Source: Aldrovandia affinis
Taxonomy: Eukaryota > Chordata > Actinopteri > Notacanthiformes > Halosauridae
NCBI GenBank assembly: GCA_029706075.1
Contig: JAINUG010000021.1
Location: 1,933,318-1,997,317 of the forward strand
Length of the DNA: 64,000 nucleotides
Direction: 5' to 3'
The position numbers were made by a program, and so were the translations under genes. The notes beneath the pieces were generated by a model. That model did not search any database. It saw only the letters and a list, made by a program, of their open reading frames with translations, and was not told where the DNA came from. Each line of letters opens with the position of its first letter. Position 1 is the first letter of the stretch. Shown here piece by piece: positions 1 through 13,700 of this stretch.

Positions 1-2022
1 ATGGGATCCCCAGGTGTTAACCCTAGACATTATGAAACCAACGGTTATTCTAAAATTCCTGTTCACTTGACCATTAAGCAATTAACCACTGAGCAATTAA
101 CAGTGACAAGAAATTTCATGACATGGAATGCAGGCAGTGTAAGCTACTATGAGGAAACCTGAGATTCACATGACTCATGTTTTTCATTGTTCGATGGCCT
201 TTTGGTAGGTGAATCAATTAGCATGACAGTTTCTAAACCTCAATGCCCTTGCTCATGGCATTTTTGACCCACAGTCTCATTAGCATGTAAATTTCCTCTC
301 ATTGAACTTTATTAAATTAGAGCAGCCTTCACATTAGAACAGGTCAAGAGTGGCGATATGTTTCCACTGCATACACAGTGTATTAAATTTAAATATTAGA
401 TGTACTCAATGTCCTAAATTAGCTGTTGAATAAATTATGTTTCTGTTGAAAAGAAAGACTTGAAGTAAAATGTAAATGAAATTGGGAATCAAAAGGTGGA
501 CCTGAATGGCACTGAAATTGAGCATATTTAATTTCTTTGTCCTTGTGCCTCACATTACAATGGTATTGTTGCCAGTTTAATAGAATTATATCTACCTCAT
601 GAACCAATACTCAACATATGAAGTATAGTAATAATGTAGTCTGGCCTTTGTGTCAGTGGATTACATAGGAAATATGAAATGTGTCACTGAATTACCCATA
701 GCTTAAACTCCAGCCAAAATAAATTTAACAGGATAAGGAATTTCAAACTAGTAAAAAGCTCATTAGAAATGGACCATTCCCAGAGGTGGTAGGCCAATTT
801 CCTTTAGATTTTTTTTTTTTTTATGTGCTGATGTGCTGCGCATATGCTCTACATAATGCATATCCACATGTGTACAGCTTACATTGAAGAATGCACTATC
901 AATTACAAAGCATGTGCTACCATTTACTGAAGGAGGGTTGATACATATACTGTATGTTCCAACTCATTTAGAATGAAATCCCCAAAACTATGTTTTAAGT
1001 GAGAAGTTAAAAGTTTTGATCGAAAACTGAAAAAGACAGCAAATGAGTATCAAAACCTTTAATTTCACAGATGCAATAACAAGGTTTTCCTGCACACTGC
1101 TTTAACACCTGCTACAGGACTGTAGATATGTTGGTCTACTGTACTTCAAACAACATGTAGGCTACTCACCACTAAGCTTAGGATTCCATCGTTCTCTCAA
1201 ACAGCCTAATTCATACTCTTCACAGTTAAGCTTTAACTTCTCACTTAAATCGTAATTTTCTGGATTTAATTTTTACACCGGAAGGTGAAATTATATTAAA
1301 TCATTATGCAACATGTCCACATTCTAACAACCTGTGATTAGGCCTCAACATTAACGGTAGCCCGGGGCTACCAATCAGTCTCAAATTAGCAATTTGGGCT
1401 ACAATTATTTGCTGCCTGGTTGCCCAGTCGGGCTTCCACTTTCCACTTTTTTTTTTTTTTTTTGTATGATCGTAAATGTCAGAAGTATAAATAAGAATGG
1501 TATTAAAGATTCACATTAGCATCGCTATTTCCCTGCATGTCTGTGGTTTACAGCCATAAACTATTGATAGCTATGTTGCTGCTGCTGCTGTGTTGGTTGT
1601 GTCACTCCAGCAATCCAGGCTGCCATAGAGGAATGGTTGACGTGCAATGCTTGAACTATCGATAAGCTAGCTTTCAGACCCTGTGCACATTAAAATGTAC
1701 ACCACTTGTTTGCCCTTTTAAAAAAATGTTTTGTGACATTTTTCACCACTTGAGCATATTAGTCCATCTGATTGGATGTTTAACAGCCAATTACACAACA
1801 GCTTAGTCTCCCGCCTGTTTTCTTTTGTAAAAGATACACTGCAGTGAAGAGAGGCATGGCAGCACTACCCACAAAACACAAAGGTAAGGGATCATATTTA
1901 GTGATATTTCACCCAAGTGTTTTAATATAATATTGAAATATGTATTGTGAAATAAAAAGCACAATATAATATTTTTCATTTAAAGTTTTAACATAGACAA
2001 TGGGAATATCTCCGATACTTTT
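1..2022. other. No gene recognised
   Basis: I see no coding region, RNA gene or clear mobile element here. Short open frames lack recognisable motifs. Low-complexity pieces include poly-T runs near 810 and 1448-1463 and a short GCT run near 1575-1590. Confidence 0.5.
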
Positions 2023-2569
2023 TTGGCTAGCGACGATGATGAAGAGGGAGAGGAGACCACTGTTAGATTTCCAATAATTGCAAATTGCCTCACTGCACTG
2101 GAAGAACACATGTATTCTGTGACAAATGCAAGGTCCGCTACTGTTTTGTTCCAAAGAGGAACTGCTTCAAGAATGCCCACAGAAAATGAGTCATCAGCTG
2201 ATTCAAGAAGTCAGTTGTCTCAAGAAGTCTTTTTTTCTGAAATTGAACACCCCAAATTGTTCATTGTTTTTCTACAGAAAGGGGGAAATACTAGTCGGGT
2301 TCATGTTCTGAGATATTTATCCAATAAAAGAAACACAGAAAATCAGAGAATCAGTGGAACGTTTTGAAGAAATTCCTTTTTTCAGGATTTTTTTGTTCAT
2401 TGTTTTGTTACAACTGTTTGGACCTAGCGTCTACTGGAATGTAAAAAAAAAAGAACGATTAAAGATTTGCAATAAATCTTTAAAAAAATGTTTTGCTCAT
2501 TTCTGGTTGCATTTAGGATGGGGAAAAGGCATCCATCCCTGGAACATAATTCAGGTCTGAAGGGGTTAA
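2023..2569 (+). pseudogene. piggyBac transposase C-terminal relic
   Basis: From 2088 to a TGA at 2187-2189 the plus strand encodes a cysteine-rich tail with spacing C-X7-C-X2-C-X4-C-X6-C-X4-H, including CDKCKVRYCF and RNCFKNAH. This fits the C-terminal zinc-binding finger of piggyBac transposases, which helps bind the transposon ends. The sequence just upstream (2023-2087, acidic then RFPIIANC) reads in another frame, so a frameshift lies near 2087. No DDD catalytic core is visible upstream, so most of the transposase is gone. About 380 bases downstream the sequence GTCTGAAGGGG runs into TTAA at 2566-2569. TTAA is the piggyBac target, so this may be the element's right end. The finger pattern is seen; the family call is from known piggyBac architecture; the end point is inferred. 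Confidence 0.55.
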
Positions 2570-5500
2570 ATGTAATGTTAGGCATAACTAATCTAAAACA
2601 TAAATAAGGCTACAACTAGCAATTAATAATCACAACATTTTGTTAAAACTTGAACAACCTGACAAAACGGACAAGTTTGGCAGTCTGAATTTACCACCAA
2701 AATGATTAACCAACGGACACCGTTGCTACCTACCTACCACTCCGTAGAGTTGATCCATGGATGTTCTCTGTCACATTGTTCCATTTCAATAAAATCTCTA
2801 ATTTAAAACAGGTTTTCTTGTAATGTTACAGATTTTTTTAAAGGTAAGGTTCGATTACACCCTCACCTAAGATTCATTCATTGAACAGCAGCTAGCTGGC
2901 ATTCGGTAGGTAACATTATGCACGATAATGCCTGACAGAGATAGCTAGCTAGCCAACTATTTGAATGTTTATCCTTGATCAACTCAAGACATGCCCAAGA
3001 GCAGCATAACCAGGTCAGCTAGCACCATCATTACTTGTTTTCATTCAATGATGACACTTTGTCCTGGTCAGTGTTATATGTGTGGTTTTACAAACTACGA
3101 GAGAGTATTAGCGCTGCTAATTCTAGCTTGTTCTCTGTCCGTCCCTTTTACCATAATAGTTGCCGGTTGCTTAGCAACAACTCCTTTTGACAGTGTTCTG
3201 GCTTTTTTGTTTTTTAAATTTAGAACATTGGATGTGGGTGGCAAAGTTTGCTAGCATTGTGGGAAAAAGACTTGAGTCTTTAACTTTTTGTCGTAGCTCA
3301 CCATTCAAAGTCAATGGGCGCATGCATCCGATAAATTAAGATTTTAATAAAAAGTAAAACACTTAAAAAGTTGAGTCATCCTAAGGTTGAATGGCCATTA
3401 TGGGATTAGCCAGAACAGCTGTTCATAATTCATTTAGTTAACTAAATGTGAAACTGTGAAAATTAGCTGGGAGGAGTTTTTCTTATAAATGTAGAACAAA
3501 ATTTTGTTGGGTTGAGTTTTGTGAAAACTTTGTTAATTAATGTTTACCAATATACATCAAAGCCTGCCAAGCATAATTGTACATTTATGCTAATTAAAAC
3601 TCATCCACATAATGAAGAGTATAGGCCTTGATAGCCAATTTACACAATCACCCGAAATCTTTTGAAATATGCAGCTGGTGCTGGCTAGTAAAATGTGAAA
3701 ACAAACAAAGTTCACAAAGATCATGGAGTTGCCTTCCACAGTTGCCGTAACAACTCATGTAAAATCACAAGTGGATTATATTAGAGACAAAATGGTGCAT
3801 TACATATATGATTTTAAATGAATACGTTTCTGTCGTGTATCAAATATTAAATACATTTTTAGTGTTACTGATGTGGATAAATGAGATGATACCAGAGGAG
3901 TCCTGCATTTTCTTTAAAACAAAAAAAAAAAACACTGGTTCCTGATGCCATTTGGATGAGGAAATCTTGCTGCATAGAACGTGTTAAACTACTGATAGAC
4001 TCAAATGGATTCTGTGTTACCAAATGCTTTTAGCAGGCTCAAGGGTATGTGGAAGTACCTGCTAAAGAGGAATGACAGCTGTCTTACCCTTGCACAACAG
4101 ATTCTGTAACTCCATGTCAGGGACAGATACTTGGCACTAGGCTTGGGGAGGTTCTTCAAGTTTAACTTATTTAATAATGTGATATAGAGTTTTAAGTAGT
4201 TTAGCCCTTGACATTGCCCACATTTTTAGAAAGCTAGATAGAAATTGCATTAGAGGCAGCTCAAGCTTGTCTTTATTCACTTTCACAGACAGTCCTTAAA
4301 CTTGTCTGCAAAAAACCCAACAAACATTGCAATAGAAAGATTTTAAAATATTTTGTAAATCTGTTTTGTTTGAAAGGGAAACATATATGAATTGTGAATT
4401 CTATCTTAGCTTTATGGAACAGGATAATGGTGCTTTCTACTTTTTATTTGACATGCTGGCAAGTCTGACAGTAATGGAACAACAGAAATATAATACGCCT
4501 ACATTTCAGCCATACATTTCAAAGCTAACCAGCCAACTAAAGCTTATTATTTGTAGCTACTTCTTAAAAATAAAACAATACAGTACTACAGATGGTAGGC
4601 TACCTGACATGTTCCAATGTAATATTCACTTGAATGTATAGTAATCGTCTTGATTTATGAGGTACGGTTTGTCTTTTTTCACAAACAAACAAACTAATAG
4701 AATCTAAATTGCCTACTGTATATCTTATTTATGGCCATGTTTCTAGCCATGCTTTATTGCTGGTGATTCAGTTTCCTTATGAACCTCCATCTTCTATTGA
4801 GTAGTCGTAAGGTTGCAGTACCTGATTCATCTCAGATTGTACTTAATTTTTACGAATTGAACCCGATTGCATATATATTCATAGAAAGGTACTCATGGTT
4901 ATCGCTATGGTGACCCCTAAGTGCAAACACCCCTTCAAAAAAACACTGACACAGGAAAGAAGGCCTTCTCCAAGATACCTGATAAAAAAATATAGTGGAT
5001 TTGTAAATCTGTAGTAGTGCATTCTAAGTAAAACGTATTCTTCTCCACCACCATTCTGACAGCACAATAAGATGCTGACAACACAACCACTTTTCTCATA
5101 GTCAATGTTGGATAACCTTTCACTGGATAACCTTAACCTTCTGATTCCAGACCTTTCATACTCTTCCCCACAGCTTCACCTTGACAATGCAAATGAGAAC
5201 ATTCATGGGGGTGGCGTTAAATTTGAAGTGCAGCACCTCTATCATGTGTAAGCTTCATGATGTTCTTTACTGTGTCTGATGTCAGTTGCTTTCTATTGAA
5301 CACAATCAGTAGGCATTCAGCTGATTCATGAATTTGACCTTTTGCTCTGGGATTCAAAGGTATAAGTAAACTATACCAGTAAGGAAAATAGACACTTTTA
5401 ACTACTGATATTAAAATGAAACATCTATTTTATTTTATTTTCCAATAGAATAAAAATATATGATACTTAATCTTCCCAACCGTTGAGCATATTGTTATGC

Positions 5501-5639
5501 ACAGCGTCGTGGAGGACAAGCTGGTTCCATTTGTTGGCTTGATTACTGCCTGATTGCCCTGATAGAAACCACACCCAAGGGAACATTCCAGAGATGCCTG
5601 TCCAATTGGCTCAATTATGGCTGATTGCGCCCTGCTGTC
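2570..5639. other. No gene recognised
   Basis: About 3 kb of AT-rich sequence with only short motif-free open frames, such as a 91-codon frame at 4366-4641 that resembles nothing I know. No repeat boundaries could be drawn. Confidence 0.5.
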
Positions 5640-5872
5640 AACTGCTGGCCACGCCCTACCAATGAAGTTAAAAGCTGGCTCGGGTCCGCCGAGAAGCACG
5701 GAAAGGGAGTCTCCGTTTTGGAGGAAAAGCGGAGGTCGCTGCCCACGGAGAATTGGCTTGCCTCGAGTAGTCGAGCGACGGACTCGTGTGGGGAGGGTTA
5801 ATCGAAATAAATAGAGTGTGCAATTGGCTACCAAATTGGGAGAAAAACGGGAAAAAATCTGAAGCAATTATT
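5640..5872 (+). repeat. SINE, 5'-truncated copy
   Basis: This matches the 3' body of the fuller copies at 10415-10785 and 17403-17770. The shared tail includes 'ttggctaccaaattgggag' followed by 'aaaaacgggaa' and an A-rich end. The tRNA-like head is missing. The element depends on LINE machinery supplied in trans. Confidence 0.7.
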
Positions 5873-6099
5873 ATTATTTTTTTAAAGCTTCCCATATACC
5901 ACAATGTGTAAGACGAAAGACTGAGCAATCCATATAACAACACATGCATACATATATTGCACAAGTCCCAGCACTAGGTCTTATTGCACTTCACTAAAAC
6001 TGTACAAATCCATAACAAGGTGGCTCTTGTGGTTGCCCTTCACTCATTTACCGTTGACTCCCTTGCTGGTTCAACATCTTATATTATTTATATTCTCTA

Positions 6100-6237
6100 G
6101 TGGGTCTGTGTGGCTCAATAGGTAGAGCACAGCGCTGACAACGCTTAGGTTGTGGGTTCGATTCCCATTGGGACCACATATACTGAAAAATGTATGCATT
6201 CACTACTGTGAGTCGCTTGCGTCTGCTAAATGGAGTA

Positions 6238-6266
<29 letters not shown>
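6100..6266 (+). repeat. tRNA-derived SINE with (ATT)n tail
   Basis: The head has an A-box-like 'tggctcaataggtagagca' and a B-box 'ggttcgattcc', the internal RNA polymerase III promoter of a tRNA-derived SINE. The body includes 'aaaaatgtatgcattcacta' and the tail 'gcgtctgctaaatg', then an ATT microsatellite. Related copies lie at 53260-53406 (plus) and 37477-37625 (minus). It is not a functional tRNA gene, because the body continues well past the tRNA-like part. Confidence 0.8.
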
Positions 6267-6268
<2 letters not shown>

Positions 6269-8113
6269 AAAGACATTTTTTAAGATTTATTTGGTCTCTT
6301 GATGCCTCTACCCTCCATAATCTAGGGTACATCTGTCTCTCATCTATCTGTATATCTATCTAACTAACTAATATATCTATCTCACAATTTCTAATTAATT
6401 CTCAAATTAACTCAAATTAACTCATATCTCCGTAATCCAAATATCGCTCTGTCTCTCTCAGTAATCCTCATAAACAGTATCTCTCTCTCAGCAATCTCAC
6501 AAACAGCAACTCCACAAACTCGCACCACGCATTCGAAGATTTCGAGCTTTCGCTACATTTTTAAAAGCTTTTGACATTCGACACGTCAACCGTGACGTTC
6601 GACACCTCGATTGTGACGTTCGACACATCAATCACCTGACTCGATACAATGCTGCTCGGAACATTGTATCGAATCTGCAAGTGCCAAAATGGTTTTGTTT
6701 TGTTTTGCTTCTGTTCTGTTGTATGTCCGTTATTTTATCATTTTGTAAATCAAACTTGTGACTGTCACTCATTTGCATGGGGGTATTTGGTTGTGTTGCG
6801 TCCAGTGTTTGATCATCCGGCTATAAGACTTTACAATTTGCTTAAAAGCTACATTTTTTTGTGAAATGGTTCAAATGCACTTCTGTAATATAAAAGGGGT
6901 CACTCACCATAGCTATCTAGAAACCTCAAATGAAGACTTTCCATACATTACCCTGTGTCCTTAGAGCAGACCTGCACCAGTTTTGCAGTTTTCAATTATT
7001 CTCATTCATGTATCCTCCTTCCTACAATTACATAACATTCTTATATTGCTGTCCAAGGCTATTGTTTTTTTGTAGCATACACAATCCAAGATAGCTGTAC
7101 TGATTAGGTTTTACAGTTCCCAACCTAACCCAGTAACCTAATTCTGTGTCCTCCTTGATTCCTCTTCATTTTCCAAAAAGTGGGTCCACTATACATCAGT
7201 ATACAGTAATATTCAATCTTCATAAAGATAACATGCATTATTAAATAATGCATGTTATACACAACAGCAAACTGAAGAATATATTTGAATCTATCAAGGT
7301 AATGTTTTAGGGCAATATTTGATCATTCCTCTCTCCTAAGTCTATATATTAATGTCGCTAGCTGCATCATTACAATCTTAGGAGACATCACTTTCTCACA
7401 TGTGCTTCATATCAATGACCTAATGTTTAACTGTGGAAAATGTACAGTACACCTATGTCCTAAAATCCATCTGTTATAATAATCAGGTGTATGCTAATGG
7501 ATGTTACACTAAGCCCTAATGACAACCTCAGTGAAAAAGCACGCAGTGGTATTATTGTTTATGAACACAAACACTTAACAAAACTATTCTCCAATGACAT
7601 TTAATGTTTGAACAAATGTCCAAACGTAGCTTGCAAAGTCTCACCGGGCAGCCAGGGTGCAAATCCAGACCCACTTCAAGGTGGCAGGGGGTCTTGTCCT
7701 CACAGTCCGTTATCATTGTTTAAAGTATTTTTTAAAGTATTTCCCATTTTTATTCTCCTTATAATTTGAAATGTAATTCTCTTTTCCCGTAACTAAGTAT
7801 ATTCCTTTACACTGGGTGGACAAAACTAAATCTGAATCTGACATTTACACAACAACACTTTAGAAATAAATTCATAATGCTCTATGTATAGAGCTGTAAT
7901 TGAGAAGTGAGAGTTTGCAGCTACATTACATGTTGAACCTGCTAAATGTGGCACCACTCACCACTTATTTTTAGTGTACTTAGTTATTTTGTAGCGTTTG
8001 TAGTTTTGTTTCAGCTTTCATATAATTTTCAGTCCAAAGGGGGGTAGCCATCAGAGGGAAAATTATGGGGTGCCGTTTAGGAAAAAAAATTATCCATTGA
8101 GTGGATATATAAA
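6267..8113. other. No gene recognised
   Basis: No coding motifs. The region holds a near-continuous 31-bp palindrome at 7228-7258 (15-bp perfect arms, 1-nt centre) and otherwise unremarkable AT-rich DNA. Confidence 0.5.
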
Positions 8114-8115
8114 TA

Positions 8116-9240
8116 GGGTAGACAACATAATGGAAACGCCAAATTAAAAAGGACTTGTATTTTGAAATTAAATCACAATTAAAGAGAAGTCTACACATGT
8201 TTCATATTAACTTCAACTAATTACCAATATGTTCCTGCTATAAAAGACATTTCAAATCAACAGTTTAATATGTGAGTTTCTAAAGCAACATGAGAGGTTT
8301 AAAAGATTTTGAAAGAGGTCAAATAGTTGGTGCCCAAATTGTAGGTGGGTCAGTTACAGAAACAGCAGAAGTAGTTAATGTGTCATGGGAAAGTGTCAAA
8401 AATCATGATGGCATACACCAAACAAGGAAATAATGCACCAAGAAAGAGGAACAGTGGTTGGCAGTTAGAGTTCACTGACAGACATACACGGACACTTAAC
8501 AGGATAGTTGCTAAAAACCACAAAAGAACAAAAATGGCCATATAATTTAATCCAGACTCACTAAAACTGTATCTTGTTATTTATGGTACGGCTGCCATTC
8601 GGAAACCATTGTAAGGAAGGGCAATGCGCAACAATGCATAACCTGGTGTATTGAGCACAAAACCTGGACTTCTGAACAATGTAAGAAAGTAATTGTCTAA
8701 TGAATCGTATTTTACTCTTTTTCCTTTTTTAAGCTTTCAACCCACCATGCCTGTTCCCAACTGTTAAACATGGTGGTGGATCTGTTATGATATGGGCAGC
8801 CATCTTATTGGGTACAATTATTACGCTACGTGGTGGAATTGCAGCCAAGGAATATGAAGCCATTTAGGAGACCAGGTGCACCCTATGTTCCCATATTCCA
8901 AGATGATAACACCCGATACACACTGATAAAGGGATTCAAGAGTAATTTTATGAACACCAAGATGAAGTCAAACACCTTCTATGGTCTCCTCTTGAACATT
9001 TAAGGCAAGTTCTGGAATATAGAGTGCGGATTATATTTCCATTGCCTTCATTTCTCACAGAACTGGAGGCTTTCCTTCTTGAGGAATGGCTCACTATCCC
9101 ACTAAAACAGTTAACTTGTATAACAGCATTCCAAGAAGGATTGAAGCTGTTCTGAATGCAAAGGGCAGCCCAATGCCTTATTAATTATTAATACATATTC
9201 ATATATTGTTTGGTGTTTTCATAATTTTGCCTACCCCCCG
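8116..9240 (+). mobile_element. Fossil Tc1-like DNA transposon
   Basis: The left end GGGTAGACAACATAATGG and the reverse complement of the right end (GGGTAGGCAAAATTATG core) form terminal inverted repeats, with TA on both sides (8114-8115 and 9241-9242). Inside are degraded transposase pieces in order. First is a helix-turn-helix region near 8291, starting MRGLKDFERGQIVGAQIVGG and broken soon after. A DDE-domain piece follows, with QDDN near 8898 holding the second catalytic Asp. Multiple stops and frameshifts mean no full-length product. The 1.1-kb length is shorter than typical for Tc1 (about 1.6 kb), implying internal deletions. Its 3' end resembles the Tc1 fragment at 46955-47308, so both probably belong to one family. 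Confidence 0.8.
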
Positions 9241-10414
9241 TATATGGCAAGCAAACTAATAGGTGTGGATATGACCAACCAATAGATGCATCAATGAGAA
9301 ACCAATACAAACATTACAAAATTAACCTTTATACAGTATGTATCAATGGCAAACCAATACATACGCACATTAAACCATGCATACACAAACAATAAAAATG
9401 TAATTTGATATACTATATACAATTGCAACTGTATCAGCATGAATCATTATGTGCCATTATATGCTTGCCAGTATTTCACATTGGCTATGCAATCAGAAAG
9501 ATGAAATGATCCTTTCTGTGGTTACAACTTTTTTTACTAGATTTTTCTGGATTTTGAGGGCAGGGGAGACATCAGCCTATTAGATTTCATTTTATTTATC
9601 CTTTATTTAACCAGGGAAGTCACATTGAGATGTTACATCTCTTTTTCAAGTGAGGCCTGGACAAGAGGGCAGCATACAAAAAGTTACACCATTTTTTTTC
9701 AAATTCAACACCAATTCACAGAGGTAAAATATTCAGAGGTAAAAACTATGCAAAATGCATAGAAGAGCTGAAAAGAGCAATACACCTCCTATTAGTAGGT
9801 GAAGCATATGCATTCTGTATTCAACAAATCTCCAATTATGGATTTAAAATAATCAATTTCAATAAAATGGGCAATTCTCAAGTCCTTTTGAAAAGAGTTC
9901 CAAGAGGAACACATCAAATATGTCCAGGGAAATAAGTGCAACCACCGCACAGGTTCACATTTCATGTAAGGCAAGCATTTGACCATTTCTTTCAAATTCC
10001 TGTGATAGGAAGGAATGTGAAATCTGCCATTTTAAATGCTTATCCACAGGTCAATTAAACACCCCAAACATGTCTCAATAACTTCTCAGGGTCAATTGGT
10101 CAGCATGGGGTTATCATGATTCTAGGCTGAAACTTGTGAGGGGCCTCATTATTAAAACTCTAGGGGAAATTCAATATAACAGCAACCTTAACAGCTATGT
10201 GAATATAAACAGTTGTGAACAGCTGGAACAGCATGGTTCAAATATTCTACAATTCATTACTTAGTATCATCATGCCTCCTTAAATATACAGATCTTAGAA
10301 TTAATCATGGCTTGGAATTCTTTGGTTTAATTTCTCTTTTAAATAATTAATCAACCAGTCAAACATTTTGCCCATTGAATAAATGTTTCTGTCAGACAAG
10401 TAGAAATACTTTCT
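9241..10414. other. No gene; one short dispersed repeat
   Basis: The piece 9598-9690 (including 'ctttatttaaccaggg') is the reverse complement of a retroposon-like tail also seen near 61430-61535 on the plus strand. The rest shows no recognisable feature. Confidence 0.45.
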
Positions 10415-10785
10415 AGGGGCCTCGGGTAGTGTAACGGTCTAAGCATTTGCCAGGAATGCAAGTTGCCTACTGCAGCCACGGTTAGAAACCCGACTGCACC
10501 AGTCTGGCCCTGGCCGGGAGGCAATTGGCTGTCTGCCCCAGGGGAAGGGGGGAGGGTGGAGGTTGAGCCGGCACGAACTCGCCAAGAAGTGTGAAGGGTG
10601 TCTCTAGAAAGTAGGTGGGCGAGTTCCATCTCGGAGGAGGCCAATCATCGCCAGCCTCTGGGAATTAGCTTGCCCCGTAGTGATGGCGGTGGGCTCGTGG
10701 GGGAGGGTGAATCATAAGAAATAGAGCGTATAAATTGGCTACCTGAGAAAAACAGGGAAGAAATCTGAAATAAATTTATAAGAAA
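10415..10785 (+). repeat. SINE, near full length
   Basis: The head 'ggggcctcgggtagtgtaac' with a later 'ggttagaaacccg' resembles a degraded tRNA-like promoter. The body contains 'ggcaattggctgtctgcccc' and a purine-rich stretch, and the tail ends 'gagaaaaacagggaagaaat'. The same order of blocks occurs at 17403-17770 and, truncated, at 5640-5872. Confidence 0.75.
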
Positions 10786-13700
10786 TACTTTCTAAATCTT
10801 CAAAATGAATGGGAATGTGAATCGTAAAAATAAAAAACTATAGTACCTTAAAATTGTGGTATGAGGAAAGTTTCCACTACACCACAAAATGCCCTACAAA
10901 CTTTTTTGAACTGATTTTTTATCCTCAGTTTGGATTTGTTCTCCAATATGGAATGCCCAGTCGTAACTGTAGACCTGTCCCATCACTGCAATGTCCTCCC
11001 TCAATTCATAAGGGCACACATTAGAATACATGCAACCAGTCAGCGCTTACTTGTACCCTACAATCAGCTGAGCTGTGCAATCATTGTGCACTCCACAACT
11101 TAATCAGGTGGCACAGTGTAGTATCTATGGATTGGTTACGTTCATTTATTGAACTGACAATAGAAAAACTTAATACAAGTAACTACATTCAAGTCTACTA
11201 CGCTTGCGATGGAAATTCCATTAGGACCCAGGCCACCACAAACCCTGACTCTAGGCAAGGAGAGTCAGACCATGAGTGAAGTATCTGCAATTTGAGTTAT
11301 TTTAATCAGTAGAGCCCACTTATTAGAATAAAAACAAAACACATTTTGTAACAAAAATATATATTTAGAGATAATATACAAGAGACATAGAAGTAGAGTT
11401 ATGCTCATTCTGTCTGGTTGATTGTTGAGGACTGAAGGTCCAGCTGGTCTGCTGCTAGGGTGGCATCCTTTGTCCAGTATGGAACGGCTGGCCACATGGC
11501 TGGATGGTGTTTTTCAGCTGTGAGCTAACGCTGAAGGACATTCTACCTGGGCTTCTCTTCAGCAAAGGCCTGCTGGTTTAGTTTTCTCACTGAAAAAAAC
11601 ATCTTAACGTCAGGCTTACTCTAAATCTTCCGTCGCAAGTAATGAAGAGTTTTGCCTTGTTGCAATGGGAAGTCCCAGTCTACTAGACAAAGTCTATTAT
11701 GATGCAAGCTTCATCACAAGTTTGAGGCCTGGTTTTGTCCAGAGCCTAAGACTCTTTGGAGGAAGAGTATATCCAACTGGAAAACCAGTGCTCATTGGCT
11801 GATTGGGAACAGGAAGTCCATTCCACATTCAAAGCTGTTGGTCAGCTCTACTGTCACACAGAACAGTTTATGGATCTCTTCAGTTAGGCGGAGCTTCGTT
11901 CCTGCTCTTGTCAGAGTGCCTGGTCTTGCATTCCAGAAGGGTAACAAAACAAATCCCCCATCCCCCTCTTTGGATGAGAGGCTGAGACAGTCCTTTCTTT
12001 GGAAGGTGAAAAGTGGGATTAGAATGTTCAAACATTTTTCAACAATGAATGTAAAGGATGTATGCTACAGCAAGCAAAGTGCAGGTGACTGATTGATTAG
12101 AGATGTTGATGAGGGAATACCCTGCTAACTGAAACTCTCCATCCAAATTATTAGTCAATTATGCATTGCCTTATGGGAATTCCAGCTACAGTAGGCACTG
12201 ACAGGCTTAGGATTTGATCATGGGGGAGCAAAAAGGGATGAAAAATAGTAAATTTTTAACACTTTCCAGTTGTCTTAGTTTATCTGCAATCAACACACCT
12301 TTTTATTCCATTATTGCACTTTTCAGTCATGTCTGCTTTCATCTTCATACATGGATCTTCCCTCAGCTGCAGGCTACCAATATTTTCTTCCCCTTTCACA
12401 CCTGTAAATAGGCAGCTTTCACTGAGTTTTACTCATGAGTGCATGCCGCTCTGATGGTGGTAAACTTCGCTCTGAGACCACAGTATTTTCAAATGCTCCC
12501 ATTTGCCTAGCCGTTCAGTTACTGGCAGTGATTTGATCCATCTCTTCCCCACCGCTTCAAACACAGCTAAAAATGTATGAGACCTCTATTTCACTGTGGC
12601 ATATCTTGGAAAAACAAAAGAGCAGTTCACCCAAGCCTTCAACTAAGGCCAAAGACATTCTTTGGACACAGTATTTGACCTGGTGAGTTTAATACTATAA
12701 GCTCCTTGTTTAACCTGAAACTGAGTTAATCTTATCCATGGGGGAAGATGTCTTGACTGCATAAATATTCAGACCCTTTGCTCTGGCATTTGCAATTGGA
12801 ATCATGGTCTGTGGTAGTGCATGTGAAGTTAAGGCTGTTTTTTTTTCTGCCTTTTAAAATGTTCACCAAATTTACACATTTGTAATGCCCAGTTTTAACC
12901 TTACGCCTATCCCATCCCACAAGATCCCGTGTCAAGCCAAGAGGGCGAGAACCAGCACACATGTCCTCCTAAACTCAGCATTCTGATAGCTAAGGCACTG
13001 CAGATACTGCACTGGAGAACTGTGCAGCTGAAGCAGGAAGCTGAAAATGAATCACAAAGCAAGCTGTGGTTGCTACAGACTCATAATTATTATTGTGTTT
13101 ATGAGATTCATCATAGGAATTAATCAGTTCCATTTCCTATTAGAATTTCAGTGACAGAAATATAATCTTTATTTCATTGTTCATCAAGGCACTGTTAATA
13201 GGATTATTCAATGTGGGTCTCTTTTACATAAATCAATCAGGTATCACATTTTAAAACTCATCTAATGAGATCTTTTCAAATGCAATATGCTAATATTATT
13301 AGGTTGTATGATCCAATTTTTTCCCCCATATGGATGATTGAAATTGAAAGTAATTTTATTTCCTCCTTTGTTGTACCCACTAATTAGAGTATACCTCTCC
13401 TGCAAGCCTTTCCTGTGATTTGTCCTATTTTGTAAACCAATAATGATATTTTATAAAGTTTATTTGTTTATTTTTGTTGGATTATGTATCGATGCATAAT
13501 GAATGAATTCACATTTATCACAATAGTTTTGGGCCCCAAAACGTACTCATTTTATTGTTATTACTGTTATTATTATTAATATTATTATATTACTGATATA
13601 TAGAATAACACATATAAAACATTTAACATTTTCATTTTTATATTTTCTCAAACTATATTTACATTAAATAATCTTAATTCCTCACTTTTTGGTAACCGTT

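Noticed and set aside
17-28. TTAACCCTAGAC as the left end of the piggyBac element ending at 2569
   Set aside because: The size would fit, but only a few bases match the right end and no transposase sequence lies between about 30 and 2020.
6108-6177. tRNA gene
   Set aside because: A and B boxes are present, but the sequence continues into a SINE body and tail and has relatives at 37477 and 53260.
11100-12110. Old LTR or retroviral segment
   Set aside because: The texture differs from its surroundings, but no TG...CA ends, duplicate copy or gene motif could be found.
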